Below, one piece after another: positions 16,604 to 26,069 of a stretch of 54,499 nt of DNA. The stretch's first letter is position 1. Every line of letters begins with the position of its first letter. The notes beneath the pieces were generated by a model. It searched no databases. It was given only the letters and a program-made list of their open reading frames with translations, and was not told the origin of the DNA. Source of the stretch: an uncultured Thiothrix sp. (GTDB taxonomy: Bacteria; Pseudomonadota; Gammaproteobacteria; Thiotrichales; Thiotrichaceae). A program made the position numbers and the translations under genes. The stretch covers positions 1-54,499 of the forward strand of contig NZ_CALMZC010000060.1 of NCBI RefSeq assembly GCF_937873765.1. The letters are read 5' to 3'.

Positions 16604-17341
16604 TTGCGGGCCACGCACTTTTTCTACCGCTTGAGTTAGCATATACCCACCGCCACGTACGGTTTTAAACAGACTCTGCTCATCCTCAATCGGTAGCTTC
16701 TTCCGAAGCTGCCCAACACGCACATCGATAGTGCGATCAAAGGGTGCGGCATCGCGCCCACGTGTTTGCTGCATTAGATAATCACGATTTAACACTGTCT
16801 GTGGATGCTTGACGAAGACTAAGAGTAGGTCAATTTCAGCAGGCGATAAATCAATCAGTTCTTGGTGAATATTACGGACTTCGCGTAATTTGCAATCGAG
16901 TGCATAGCCAGCAAATCGATAGCAACTAGTTTCAAGTTTAGGCGTGTGTTTAAATCGACCTAAACGCCGTAAGACAGCATTAGAACGAGCATGCAGTTCA
17001 CTGATGGCAAAAGGCTTCGGCATATAATCATCAGCACCACCATTTAAGCCATGTAAGCGTGCATCAAGATCATTTTCTATGGTGAGCATAATCACGCCTG
17101 CTTGATGCGAAGTTTTAATTTCATCGAGTAGCACAAATCCATCTTTACCGGGCAAATGTACATCTAGAAAAACAATATCAATCGTCTCAGTATTCAGTAC
17201 TGCATGCATTTCTTCGCCAGACGCTGCGCAATGCACGACCATACCGTGCTTTTCAAAATAACGCTTAACGAGCGAGCGAATACCTGGCTCATCATCGACA
17301 ATTAGAATTTGATTGGGTGTAATGCCTAATGATTCAAGCAT
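16592..17341 (-). CDS. OmpR-family response regulator
   Basis: The 249-residue protein has a receiver domain (ILIVDDEPGIRSL, phosphoacceptor Asp60 in VFLDVHLPG, Thr in MLTIEND, Lys109 in MPKPF). A winged-helix DNA-binding domain of the OmpR/PhoB type follows (about 150-240, DYLMQQTRGRDAAPFDRTIDVRVGQLRKKL, then TVRGGGYML). Its ATG overlaps the last codons of the kinase gene by 8 bases, with GGCGGAGC as SD, so the two are translationally coupled and form one signalling pair. Target genes are unknown. Confidence 0.93.
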   Translation of the reverse strand: MLESLGITPNQILIVDDEPGIRSLVKRYFEKHGMVVHCAASGEEMHAVLNTETIDIVFLDVHLPGKDGFVLLDEIKTSHQAGVIMLTIENDLDARLHGLNGGADDYMPKPFAISELHARSNAVLRRLGRFKHTPKLETSCYRFAGYALDCKLREVRNIHQELIDLSPAEIDLLLVFVKHPQTVLNRDYLMQQTRGRDAAPFDRTIDVRVGQLRKKLPIEDEQSLFKTVRGGGYMLTQAVEKVRGPQLSS

Positions 17342-19319
17342 GCTCCGCCTTCAACAGCTCCTGCAGTTTGTGAGCTAGTTGATTGCGCATAAAAGGTTTA
17401 CGCAGTAAGTGTTGCTCACTCAAAGTTGACTCCACCTGTTCGCTGTAGCCGGTCATGCACAGCACTTTGGTTTCAGGATAGTCTTGTCGAATCCGTGAGT
17501 AAAGCTCTAAACCGCTAATAGAGCCGGGCATAATGATATCTGTCAACACTAATTGATACTGCTTAGTCTGCTGAAGCTTTTCCCACGCAAAATCGCCATT
17601 TTCAGCTAGATCGACCACATAACCCATTTTGTGCAAAGCACGCTGCACAAATTGTCTAACCCCCACATCGTCTTCTACCAATAAAACTTGTGCCTGCTGA
17701 CCATTCTGCTTTAAGCGTAGTCGGCGCTGCTGCTGTTGGGTCGGTGTTTCCTGTACCACCGGAAAAATTAAGCGAATCGTCGTGCCTTCCCCCAAGCGCG
17801 AGCGAATCTCAATCCCCCCCCCAGATTGTTTCACAAAGCCATACACCATACTCAAACCTAAACCAGTACCCACCCCGGCTGGTTTAGTCGTGTAGAAAGG
17901 CTCAAAGGCACGGCTAATAGTTTCTGCAGTCATCCCTTCCCCTTCATCACGCACGCTGAGCATTAAATACTCACCCGCGGGCAAATCGGTGAAAGAGTTA
18001 GAGTTGGCTAATTTTCGATACAGTTCTGTGCGAATAATCAAACGACCACCGCGCGGCATCGAATCACGTGCATTAAGGGTTAGATTTAACAGGCTAGTTT
18101 CAAGCTGATTGCGATCAACTAACACAGGTGGCAAGCTCTCCGCTAGTTGCTTTTGCAAATAAATGGTTTCACCCAAAGTACGTTGCAAAAGTACACTGAA
18201 ATCATCCACTAACTCACACACATTCGTAGCTGTCGGCTTTAAAGCTTGGCGGCGGGAGAAGGTCAACATACGCTGAATTAATTCACTGCCACGTTGAGCT
18301 GCTTGCAGACTACATTGCACCGCTTCACGCATTTCCTCTAAATCTAACTCTTCATCCTCCTCGAGGAAATTAAGATTGCCTAAGATAATCGTAAGGAGAT
18401 TATTAAAATCATGTGCCATGCCACCCGTTAAACGCCCAAGGGCTTGCATTTTTTGCGATTCAACTAATTCGCGTTGTGTCTGTTTGTATTCCGTCAGATC
18501 CTGCCCAAGGAAGAAATACCCAAGCATTTGCCCTTGTTCATCAAAATGCGGAATAAAAGAAATGGAAACATCCAGTGGGCTACGTCCTTTACGGCCCAAC
18601 ACATATTCGGTTTGAACTTCTTTGCCTTGCTGAACGGCATCTACATCTTTATGAAATTGTTCGAGATTACGATTTTCCACCAAATCAAAAATAGAAGTTC
18701 CGAGTAATTGACTACGATTCAGGCCAAACCACTCTTCATGCATATGATTGATAAATTGGTAATTATCATTTTTATCCACATAGGCAATTAAAGCAGGAAC
18801 AGCATCAGCAATCTGGCGAATCCAAAGCTCACTTTTCCGCAAAGCATCGGCGGTTTTGCGATGCGCTTCGCTTTCTAAACGATATTCTTCGGTACGTTGC
18901 TCGACGCGACGCTCTAAGTCTAACTCGACCATGCGCTGCTGAGTCACATCAGTATAAGTAGTGACAAAGCCACTATTATTCGGTAAAGGATTACCACGGA
19001 CTTCAATCACTGTTCCATCAGGACGCACTCGGTCAAACACATGCGGTGCAAAAGTACGCGCCAGCCGCATTCGTTCAGCGACGATCTCATCAATATGACC
19101 TTCACCATATTCACCCCGCTCTGCATTAAAACGAAATATCACTTCAATGGATAGACCCGGTTGTGCAAAGGCTTCAGGCAGTTGTAGCAAATCGAATAAG
19201 CGCCGATTCCACGCTAATAGGCGTAAATCTTCGTCAAAGACGGAAATGCCCTGATCTAAGTAATTCAGAACATCCAGCGTTAAAGCTCTGTGGTTCCCAA
19301 GGATAGTTTCTGTACTCAT
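17334..19319 (-). CDS. PAS-PAS hybrid sensor histidine kinase
   Basis: The 661-residue protein lacks transmembrane helices, so it senses in the cytoplasm. Order: a PAS_7-type domain (about 13-125, YLDQGISVFDEDLRLLAWN), a coiled coil (126-160), a second PAS (about 165-280), HisKA with His303 in MAHDFNNLL, an ATPase domain (N416 in LNARD, then GTGLGLSM) and a C-terminal receiver with Asp594 in VLTDIIMPG. The receiver next to a separate response regulator suggests internal phosphoryl storage. A 16-bp palindrome sits 15 bases upstream of the ATG. The signal is unknown. Confidence 0.92.
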   Translation of the reverse strand: MSTETILGNHRALTLDVLNYLDQGISVFDEDLRLLAWNRRLFDLLQLPEAFAQPGLSIEVIFRFNAERGEYGEGHIDEIVAERMRLARTFAPHVFDRVRPDGTVIEVRGNPLPNNSGFVTTYTDVTQQRMVELDLERRVEQRTEEYRLESEAHRKTADALRKSELWIRQIADAVPALIAYVDKNDNYQFINHMHEEWFGLNRSQLLGTSIFDLVENRNLEQFHKDVDAVQQGKEVQTEYVLGRKGRSPLDVSISFIPHFDEQGQMLGYFFLGQDLTEYKQTQRELVESQKMQALGRLTGGMAHDFNNLLTIILGNLNFLEEDEELDLEEMREAVQCSLQAAQRGSELIQRMLTFSRRQALKPTATNVCELVDDFSVLLQRTLGETIYLQKQLAESLPPVLVDRNQLETSLLNLTLNARDSMPRGGRLIIRTELYRKLANSNSFTDLPAGEYLMLSVRDEGEGMTAETISRAFEPFYTTKPAGVGTGLGLSMVYGFVKQSGGGIEIRSRLGEGTTIRLIFPVVQETPTQQQQRRLRLKQNGQQAQVLLVEDDVGVRQFVQRALHKMGYVVDLAENGDFAWEKLQQTKQYQLVLTDIIMPGSISGLELYSRIRQDYPETKVLCMTGYSEQVESTLSEQHLLRKPFMRNQLAHKLQELLKAEHA

Positions 19320-19333
19320 GCTTCTTAGTATTG

Positions 19334-19349
19334 CGCAGTAGCTACTGCG
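19334..19349. promoter_or_regulatory. 16-bp perfect palindrome before the kinase gene
   Basis: CGCAGTAGCTACTGCG is fully self-complementary without a spacer, 15 bases from the kinase ATG. Perfect even palindromes at such positions usually bind a dimeric regulator; the partner OmpR-type regulator normally prefers direct repeats, so another protein may act here. The remaining 170 bases to the TerB gene show only an SD (AAGGAG). Confidence 0.4.
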
Positions 19350-19519
19350 ATGGGAGTAACTTTACCTTTGGTTTACAAATTAGCTGGATTAATTTTTCAT
19401 CACCTCAGTGCAGGATAGAAAGACCATGCCGCTAACTGGGGTTTTATTGGTGTTCAACTGATTAGCTGTTAACCTGCAGGCCACCGGTTTAATGAATAAT
19501 CTAAATAAGGAGAAGAGTT

Positions 19520-20026
19520 ATGGGACTGTTTGATATGTTTAAAGGCGATACGGGTACGCAAATGACCCCTCATTTGGCCTTCGCAACCTCCCTACTGTAT
19601 ATGATGTCTGCTGATGGCGAGATGGATAATGAAGAAGTCGGTCACTTGCTATCTGTTTTAGGGGGTAGTGATGATGGTCATGGCAATATTGGGGTGGGCG
19701 CTAATAATAAAGCACTGCTCGACAACGCGATGAAATATCGCCGCAAAAACTCCATTGAAACCTTCTTGCAAGAAGCCACGCCTTTACTCAGCGATGCACA
19801 GAAAATGTGTATTCTAGTCAACCTGATTGATTCATCCTTAGCTGATGGGCAACCTGAACCAGAAGAGCAAGCACTGTTCGGTAAAGTGATGCAGGCTTTT
19901 GGTGTGAGTGAAGAACGCTTCCGGCCTTTCTTTGAAGTGATCATGTTGAAACATGATCGTTCAGTATTCGTGAACCAAAGTCATCCAAGCAATCAGCCTG
20001 GCTTCAAAGTTCAACTTTCAAACTAA
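19520..20026 (+). CDS. TerB-like tellurite-resistance-family protein
   Basis: The 168-residue acidic helical protein shows the TerB pattern: HLAFATSLLYMMSADGEMDNEEVGHLLSVLGG at about 14-46, and a second half with LVNLIDSSLADGQPEPEEQALFGKVMQAFG, each with an acidic D-x-E cluster that binds metal in TerB. TerB-like proteins occur in stress and phage-defence contexts, but no terC/terD genes are near, so tellurite resistance should not be assumed. AAGGAGAAG precedes the ATG. It is monocistronic. Confidence 0.8.
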   Translation: MGLFDMFKGDTGTQMTPHLAFATSLLYMMSADGEMDNEEVGHLLSVLGGSDDGHGNIGVGANNKALLDNAMKYRRKNSIETFLQEATPLLSDAQKMCILVNLIDSSLADGQPEPEEQALFGKVMQAFGVSEERFRPFFEVIMLKHDRSVFVNQSHPSNQPGFKVQLSN

Positions 20027-20038
20027 GCTAAATGTCTT

Positions 20039-20062
20039 GAAGGCTGGCGCTGTCCAGCCTTC
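20039..20062. terminator. Stem-loop after the TerB-like gene
   Basis: A perfect 9-bp stem (20039-20047 with 20054-20062) encloses a 6-nt loop, 13 bases past the stop. There is no T tract on the plus strand, so it may be a weak terminator or a message-stabilising hairpin. Confidence 0.5.
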
Positions 20063-20155
20063 GAACTGCTCAGATTACAGTTAGATAACCTCTAGTTCGG
20101 TTTAGGGAAGGCGAGTAGAATTCCTAGCACTTGTCCCTCAACTGGATTGATTTCA

Positions 20156-20473
20156 ATGCTACAACTCAACACAGCTAAGTTTTTGGGTTTATTGCTTTTA
20201 CCAAGTCTGCTTTTGGCAGGCTGTACTACCACTGCTAAGATTACTGAACCACCGACTGAAGAAGATAAAGCTTGGGCAATGAACATACCCGGCCAAGCAC
20301 ATACCCATATTGTGCGCCTACCCGGTTGCTCCAATAAATTACTCACCTTTACGCATGTACATCGCCCTGATCAAAACGAAACAGATACAGGCACTGCAGT
20401 GAAACTGCATAAGCATAATGGTTGTTTCCAATGCCCACCCAAGAAAGCTGGGGTAAAACGCATTCTGCATTAA
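20156..20473 (+). CDS. Small hypothetical lipoprotein
   Basis: The ATG at 20156 gives 105 residues with a lipoprotein leader: hydrophobic LGLLLLPSLLLAGC with the lipobox cysteine near residue 22. The mature part is short, rich in Thr, His and Cys (TFTHVHRP, KLHKHNGCFQCPP) and of no recognised family. Four cysteines after the lipid anchor could form disulfides or bind metal. The SD is weak; a TTG three codons upstream is possible. It is convergent with the next gene across a shared terminator. Confidence 0.6.
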   Translation: MLQLNTAKFLGLLLLPSLLLAGCTTTAKITEPPTEEDKAWAMNIPGQAHTHIVRLPGCSNKLLTFTHVHRPDQNETDTGTAVKLHKHNGCFQCPPKKAGVKRILH

Positions 20474-20495
20474 ACGCCATTATTTTGCACAGTCG

Positions 20496-20525
20496 TTAAG
20501 TAGCCTCAAATATTAGGCTACTTAA
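20496..20525. terminator. Bidirectional terminator between two small genes
   Basis: An uninterrupted 11-bp stem (20496-20506 with 20515-20525) with an 8-nt loop lies between two convergent genes, 22 and 16 bases from their stops. Its A/T-rich ends give modest T runs on both strands. Confidence 0.7.
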
Positions 20526-20541
20526 GTCTTAGATCGGTAGC

Positions 20542-21006
20542 TTATTTCTTAAACTTCATTACTACCTTACTGCGGGTGCTGGTCACCGCATAGTGATAAG
20601 TTGTTACATACTTACTCGCTGTTTGATAACCGACCACATACGAAATGACACCCTCAAATTGTCCAGTACGTTTGACATCCTTCACTTGGGTTTTCGGCAG
20701 ATGCAATAACTCTGGAATCGTGCACATCCAATATACCGCAGGAAACATGACTTGCTTAAACTTGACGCCTGCCACAGGCACTGGATCATCACTAGGATCA
20801 AAAGTAAAAGGCGGCGATTTAGAGGCGACTTGATAAGTGGGATTTGTAGTCTTTAGATCGAAAATCACATATTCATATAAACCTGCAGGACTGGTATTAG
20901 TGATACGGGTAATTGAATTAGTCGCTGTGCAAGCAGTTGCTGAGGCTAAGCTTGGCAGTAGAGCACTACTGGTCACCAATGCTAAGGCTAAAAATGAGAT
21001 ACGCAT
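20542..21006 (-). CDS. Secreted hypothetical protein
   Basis: The ATG at 21006 is preferred (GGAGGGAG upstream), giving 154 residues with a clear Sec leader (MRISFLALALVTSSALLPSLASA). The mature part is beta-rich, with two cysteines (ACTATNS and WMCTIPE) that could form a disulfide, and a basic end (VVMKFKK). No family is recognised. It stands alone, divergent from the acyl-CoA ligase operon 200 bases away; that gap shows no other feature. Confidence 0.65.
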   Translation of the reverse strand: MRISFLALALVTSSALLPSLASATACTATNSITRITNTSPAGLYEYVIFDLKTTNPTYQVASKSPPFTFDPSDDPVPVAGVKFKQVMFPAVYWMCTIPELLHLPKTQVKDVKRTGQFEGVISYVVGYQTASKYVTTYHYAVTSTRSKVVMKFKK

Positions 21007-21206
21007 AACCAGCTCCCTCCGTTTTGGCAATTTCCATGTTTATTCAGAACTTGGTTAATGAGCTTAGTTCCCTTTAAGTTTCAGCTGGAAGCTTTAATGC
21101 GCTAATAAACTGTGCTTACTTTTACATTAGCTTTACAAACTAAACTTGGACACTCCCCTCCTTTAGCTTTAGGATAAAAATAGGAATCAGGTGGAGGAGG
21201 AGTCGC

Positions 21207-23150
21207 GTGGATCACCAAAGTGATACTTTCCCTAAATTGCTAAATGATAATGCTCAACGCTTTGCTAGCCGTGTAGCGATGCGTGAGAAAGATTACGGTA
21301 TTTGGCAGTCGTGGACTTGGGCACAAATGCGAGAAGAAATTGTCGCTTTAGCTAATGGTCTGGCGGCACTCGGCTTTCAACGCGGTGATAAGCTAGCCAT
21401 TGTTGGCTCTAATCGCCCCCGCCTTTACTGGGGTATTTGTGCAGCTCAATGTTTAGGCGGTATCCCCGTTCCGGTCTATCAAGATTCAGTGGCTGATGAA
21501 ATGCAGTATGTACTTGAACATGCTGAAGCTAAGTTCGTCATTGCTGAAGACCAAGAGCAAGTTGATAAGATGCTAGAAATTCAGGAGCGTTGTCCGAATA
21601 TGCATCATATCATCTATGATGATCCACGGGGTATGCGCTCTTATCGGCATGATCATTTACACGATTTTACTGAAGTACAAGCGCTTGGGCGTGAGTTTGT
21701 CAAAGAGCATCCTGAGTATGTGAATCAAGAGATCGCAAAAGGCCAAGGCAGCGATATTAGTATTTTTCTTTACACTTCAGGCACGACGGGTAAGCCAAAA
21801 GGTGTAGTCATGACTTATGACAATATCATCATGACTGCACGTAATAGTGCTAACTTCGACAAGCTCACCCAATACGAAGAAGTTTTATCTTACTTACCAA
21901 TGGCTTGGGTTGGCGACCATATCTTCTCCTATGGTCAAGCCTATGTAGCAGGCTTTTGTATCAATTGCCCTGAAAGTGAAAGCACTATCTCCACGGATTT
22001 GCGCGAAATTGGTCCTACTTATTATTTCGCGCCCCCGCGTGTCTTTGAAAATATCCTCACCACAGTCACCATCCGCATGCATGACGCTGGCAAGCTTAAA
22101 CAGCGTATGTATAACTACTTTATGGATGTAGCACGCAAGACGGGCGTAAAGATCCTCAATGGGGAATCGGTGGGTTTCTCAGACAAACTTTTATATAGCT
22201 TAGGCAATGTTTTGGTGTATGCACCATTGAAAAACACCATGGGCTTTAGTCGAATTCGCTTGGCCTATACTGCGGGTGAAGCGATTGGCCCAGAGATTTT
22301 CGATTTCTTCCGCTCTTTAGGCATCAATATCAAACAGCTTTACGGTCAAACCGAAGCCGCAGTCTTCATCACTATGCAACCCGATGGACAAATCTTTGCC
22401 GATACCGTTGGTGTACCTGCGCCTGGTGTCGATGTGAAAATTGCTGAAAATGGTGAGGTCATCTATCGTGGCCCCGGTGTTTTCCACAGCTATTACAAAA
22501 ATGAGCAATCCACTCGTGAAACCAAGAATACAGAAGGTTGGGTGTTCACCGGTGATGCGGGTTATTTTGCTGAGAATGGTCACTTAAAAATTATTGATCG
22601 GATTAAAGATGTCGGTCGTTTCAATGATGGCTCGATGTTTGCACCAAAATATATCGAGAATAAGCTGAAATTCTTCCCACATATTAAAGAAGCCGTCGCT
22701 TTTGGGCATGAAAGAGACTACTGCACTGCTTTTATCAATATTGACTTAGAGGCGGTTGGTAACTGGGCAGAACGGAATAATGTGCCTTATGCCAGCTATC
22801 AAGAATTGGCGGGGAATCCACAAGTTTACCAAATGATGTTGAAGAGTATTGAAGAGGTGAATCGGAGTCTAGCCAGTGACAAACTCTTGTCCAATTCGCA
22901 AATCCATCGCTTCTTGATTCTGCATAAAGAACTGGATCCAGATGATGGGGAATTGACCCGGACGCGTAAAGTACGGCGGCGGATTATCGCTGAAAAATAC
23001 GGGGTCTTAATTGATGCCCTATATAACGGCTCGAAACAATGCTTCATCCGTACTGAAGTGACCTTTGAAGATGGGCGCAAAGGTGCGATTGAAGCGAATT
23101 TGCATCTGATGGATGTACCGACCTTTACACCGGTGAAGGAGGCTGCGTAA
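21207..23150 (+). CDS. AMP-dependent acyl-CoA ligase (long-chain type)
   Basis: The 647-residue protein of the acyl-adenylate family activates a carboxylic acid to its CoA thioester with ATP. Motifs: the P-loop YTSGTTGKPKGVV near 188-200, YGQTEA near 380-385, TGDAGYF near 450, and DRIKDVGRF near 470. The GTG start has GGAGGAGG 5 bases upstream. Its TAA shares one base with the ATG of the ABC ATPase gene, and five transporter genes follow, so the substrate is probably what the importer brings in. Long-chain or aromatic acid cannot be decided from sequence. Confidence 0.88.
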   Translation: MDHQSDTFPKLLNDNAQRFASRVAMREKDYGIWQSWTWAQMREEIVALANGLAALGFQRGDKLAIVGSNRPRLYWGICAAQCLGGIPVPVYQDSVADEMQYVLEHAEAKFVIAEDQEQVDKMLEIQERCPNMHHIIYDDPRGMRSYRHDHLHDFTEVQALGREFVKEHPEYVNQEIAKGQGSDISIFLYTSGTTGKPKGVVMTYDNIIMTARNSANFDKLTQYEEVLSYLPMAWVGDHIFSYGQAYVAGFCINCPESESTISTDLREIGPTYYFAPPRVFENILTTVTIRMHDAGKLKQRMYNYFMDVARKTGVKILNGESVGFSDKLLYSLGNVLVYAPLKNTMGFSRIRLAYTAGEAIGPEIFDFFRSLGINIKQLYGQTEAAVFITMQPDGQIFADTVGVPAPGVDVKIAENGEVIYRGPGVFHSYYKNEQSTRETKNTEGWVFTGDAGYFAENGHLKIIDRIKDVGRFNDGSMFAPKYIENKLKFFPHIKEAVAFGHERDYCTAFINIDLEAVGNWAERNNVPYASYQELAGNPQVYQMMLKSIEEVNRSLASDKLLSNSQIHRFLILHKELDPDDGELTRTRKVRRRIIAEKYGVLIDALYNGSKQCFIRTEVTFEDGRKGAIEANLHLMDVPTFTPVKEAA

Positions 23151-23950
23151 TGGCTGAACCGACGCAAGACGGACGCAAAATTGGCGGTACTTTGCTCGAA
23201 GTTAAAAACATCACTCTCTCTTTCGGTGGTGTGAAAGCACTCACGGATATTAGCTTCGATATTAAAGAAGGTGAAATTCGCGCCATTATCGGCCCGAATG
23301 GTGCTGGTAAAAGCTCAATGCTCAATGTTATTAGCGGGTTTTACCATCCACAACAAGGCGAGGTCTGGTTCCGGGGTCAAAAACGTGCCTCTATGCGCCC
23401 TTATGAAGTGGCACGGCAAGGTATTGCCCGTACCTTCCAAAATATTGCGCTATTCAAAGGCATGTCGACCCTCGACAACTTAATGACGGGACGTATCACA
23501 CACATGCATAAGAATCTGTTCTGGCAGGCTATATGGAAAGGCCCGGCTGAGCGTGAAGAAATTGCGCATCGTGAACGGGTTGAACACATCATTGATTTCC
23601 TTGGGATTCAAGCCATCCGTAAAACCCCCGTCGGTCGCTTGCCCTATGGTTTGCAAAAGCGGGTTGAACTCGGACGCGCCCTTGCTGCAGAAGCCAAATT
23701 ATTGCTGCTCGATGAGCCAATGGCGGGCATGAATCTGGAAGAAAAAGAGGATATGTGCCGCTTTATTTTAGATGTGAACGATGAGTTCGGGACTACGATT
23801 GCCTTGATTGAGCATGATATGGGGGTCGTTATGGATCTCTCGGATCGGGTAGTCGTGCTCGATTATGGCAAGAAGCTAGCGGATGGTACACCGAATGAGG
23901 TACGCAATGACCCAGCGGTGATTGAAGCTTATTTAGGTGTGGGGCATTAA
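23150..23950 (+). CDS. LivG-type ABC transporter ATPase
   Basis: The 266-residue ATPase of the hydrophobic amino-acid transporter (HAAT) class. Walker A GPNGAGKSS (about 47-55), FKGMSTLDNLMTGR, a degenerate signature LPYGLQKRVELGRAL in place of LSGGQ, Walker B LLLLDEPMAGM and the switch His in IEHDM. It has the longer LivG-like insert around 120-140. It overlaps the ligase stop by one base. Confidence 0.9.
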   Translation: MAEPTQDGRKIGGTLLEVKNITLSFGGVKALTDISFDIKEGEIRAIIGPNGAGKSSMLNVISGFYHPQQGEVWFRGQKRASMRPYEVARQGIARTFQNIALFKGMSTLDNLMTGRITHMHKNLFWQAIWKGPAEREEIAHRERVEHIIDFLGIQAIRKTPVGRLPYGLQKRVELGRALAAEAKLLLLDEPMAGMNLEEKEDMCRFILDVNDEFGTTIALIEHDMGVVMDLSDRVVVLDYGKKLADGTPNEVRNDPAVIEAYLGVGH

Positions 23951-23962
23951 GGAAGGGTTGCG

Positions 23963-24964
23963 ATGAGTCCAGAATTATTGAATGTCCTTGAAGTTATGCT
24001 CAATGGTCTGCTAGCAGGGGTCATGTACTCGCTAGTCGCCTTGGGGTTTGTACTGATTTATAAGGCATCTGGTATTTTTAACTATGCACAAGGGGTCATG
24101 GCATTGTTCGCCGCCCTAACACTAGTCGGTTTCCAAACCGGACAGATACCATTTGCTCATGTCATCAATACCATGTTCGGCACACATGTAGAGACATGGG
24201 GGCCGGGTGTACCTACTTTTCTCGCTATTATCCTAACTATAGGTGTGATGGTGTTGTTTGCTTATCTGGTAGAACGAGTGGTACTGAAACACATGGTCAA
24301 CCAAGCACCCATCATCTTGTTTATGACCACGATTGGCTTGGCGTATTTCATGGAAGGTTTTGGTGACCTGATGTGGGGTGCTGATATCAAGACAATGGAT
24401 GTAGGCTTGCCCTCAGGTGCTTCAACTTGGTTTGAAACTACCACCGCAAGCTGGGCAGCCGAAGGCTCGAATTATCCTGGTATGTATGTTGATATGCTGG
24501 ACGTCTCAGCAGCGGGGATTGCGATTTTGCTGGTAGTGGTATTGACCCTATTTTCACAGTACACCAAGACCGGACGTGCTTTACGTGCAGTCGCGGATGA
24601 TCATCAAGCGGCTCTCACAGTAGGTATTTCCTTACGCACTATTTGGGTCATTGTCTGGTCCATTGCCGGTTGTGTAGCCTTGGTTGCTGGAATCATGTGG
24701 GGTGCAAAATCTGGAGTACAGTTCTCCTTATCCCTGATTGCACTCAAAGCCTTGCCTGTCTTGATTCTGGGTGGCTTCACGTCTATTCCCGGGGCGATTG
24801 TGGGTGGTCTGATCATTGGGGTTGGTGAGAAGCTATTTGAGTACTCCATCGGTGGGATGTTGGGAGGTGCAACCGAAAATTGGTTTGCCTACGGATTGGC
24901 ATTGTTCTTCCTGATGTTCCGCCCGCAAGGTTTGTTTGGCGAACGCATTATTGAGAGGGTTTAA
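23963..24964 (+). CDS. LivH-type ABC permease
   Basis: The 333-residue inner-membrane permease has the BPD_transp_2 fold, about eight helices, with the N-terminal LNGLLAGVMYSLVALGFVLIYKASGIFNYAQGVM signature of LivH and the EAA-like segment TGRALRAVADDHQAALTVGI near 200. It is longer than E. coli LivH because of a periplasmic loop at about 60-80 and a WFETTTASW loop. AAGGAAGGG precedes the ATG. It follows the ATPase gene by 12 bases. Confidence 0.9.
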   Translation: MSPELLNVLEVMLNGLLAGVMYSLVALGFVLIYKASGIFNYAQGVMALFAALTLVGFQTGQIPFAHVINTMFGTHVETWGPGVPTFLAIILTIGVMVLFAYLVERVVLKHMVNQAPIILFMTTIGLAYFMEGFGDLMWGADIKTMDVGLPSGASTWFETTTASWAAEGSNYPGMYVDMLDVSAAGIAILLVVVLTLFSQYTKTGRALRAVADDHQAALTVGISLRTIWVIVWSIAGCVALVAGIMWGAKSGVQFSLSLIALKALPVLILGGFTSIPGAIVGGLIIGVGEKLFEYSIGGMLGGATENWFAYGLALFFLMFRPQGLFGERIIERV

Positions 24965-24967
24965 TCG

Positions 24968-26044
24968 ATGCTTTACCGTGAGTCGGGTGATTTCAAAACC
25001 TCGTATAGTGCAGACCAGCAGACCTTCCCGATCCGTCTGGATCGACACATGGTGTACGGTATTCTAGCGTTTGCCTTTTTAGTGGTTCCCTTTCTAATCA
25101 ATGATTATTGGGAAAAATCGGTGCTCTTGCCCTTCCTCGTTTGGGCGATGGCCGCCCTCGGTTTGAATATACTGACTGGATTTTGTGGTCAGGTGAGCTT
25201 AGGAACCGGTGGTTTTATGGCGGTGGGCGCCTATGCCTGCTATAAGTTAATGGTTGCTTTCCCTTGGTTGAATATGTTCGTCGTAGTGATTCTGGCGGGC
25301 TTGATTACTGCCATGGTCGGCGTGCTGTTTGGTTTGCCAAGTTTGCGGATCAAGGGCTTTTATTTAGCGGTAGCGACTTTAGCCTCCCAATTCTTCCTGA
25401 TTTGGTTATTCAACAAAGTGCCTTGGTTTTATAACTATTCCGCATCCGGCATGATTGCTGCCCCAGAGCGTACCTTATTGGGTATCCCAGTCACTGGAGC
25501 GGAAGCCCCACCATGGATGACCTATCTGTTTTGCTTAACTTTAGTAACAGTCTTTGCCTTCATTGCTCATAATCTAGTGCGGGGGCGGATTGGGCGCTCG
25601 TGGATGGCTATCCGTGATATGGACATTGCTGCTGAAATTATTGGTGTCCCCCCCTTAAAAGCCAAGCTATCAGCCTTTGCCGTTAGTTCTTTCTATATCG
25701 GTATGTCCGGAGCCATGATGTTTGCTTTGTATTTGGGATCTGCCGAACCGAGCGATAGCTTCGGTATTGCCAAGTCGTTCTTAGTGCTATTTATGATCAT
25801 TATAGGTGGGCTAGGCAGTATCCTTGGCTCCTTTTTGGGTGCTGCTTTTCTGACTCTGCTGCCAGTGCTATTGAAGAATATTATGGTGGGTGGGTTCGGC
25901 TGGCCTCCTGATTTGGCAGCACATCTTGAACTTTTGTTGATTGGCGCGCTGATCATGTTTTTCCTGATTGTTGAGCCACATGGGTTGGCACAGTTGTGGC
26001 GCGTGACGAAAGAACGCCTACGTCTGTGGCCCTTCCCGCATTAA
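24968..26044 (+). CDS. LivM-type ABC permease
   Basis: The 358-residue second permease has the LivM pattern: GLNILTGFCGQVSLGTGGFMAVGAYACY near 69-96, FGLPSLRIKGFYLAVATL near 118-135, and the coupling loop RIGRSWMAIRDMDIAAEIIGV near 205. A soluble N-terminus of about 25 residues precedes the first helix. It starts 3 bases after LivH, with GAGAGGG as SD overlapping the previous gene. Confidence 0.9.
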   Translation: MLYRESGDFKTSYSADQQTFPIRLDRHMVYGILAFAFLVVPFLINDYWEKSVLLPFLVWAMAALGLNILTGFCGQVSLGTGGFMAVGAYACYKLMVAFPWLNMFVVVILAGLITAMVGVLFGLPSLRIKGFYLAVATLASQFFLIWLFNKVPWFYNYSASGMIAAPERTLLGIPVTGAEAPPWMTYLFCLTLVTVFAFIAHNLVRGRIGRSWMAIRDMDIAAEIIGVPPLKAKLSAFAVSSFYIGMSGAMMFALYLGSAEPSDSFGIAKSFLVLFMIIIGGLGSILGSFLGAAFLTLLPVLLKNIMVGGFGWPPDLAAHLELLLIGALIMFFLIVEPHGLAQLWRVTKERLRLWPFPH

Positions 26045-26069
26045 TGTTTTATCTGGAGGAGAGAAACTT

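Noticed and set aside
20092..20346. Minus-strand ORF opposite the small lipoprotein
   Set aside because: No SD or domain; the plus-strand gene has a clear lipobox.
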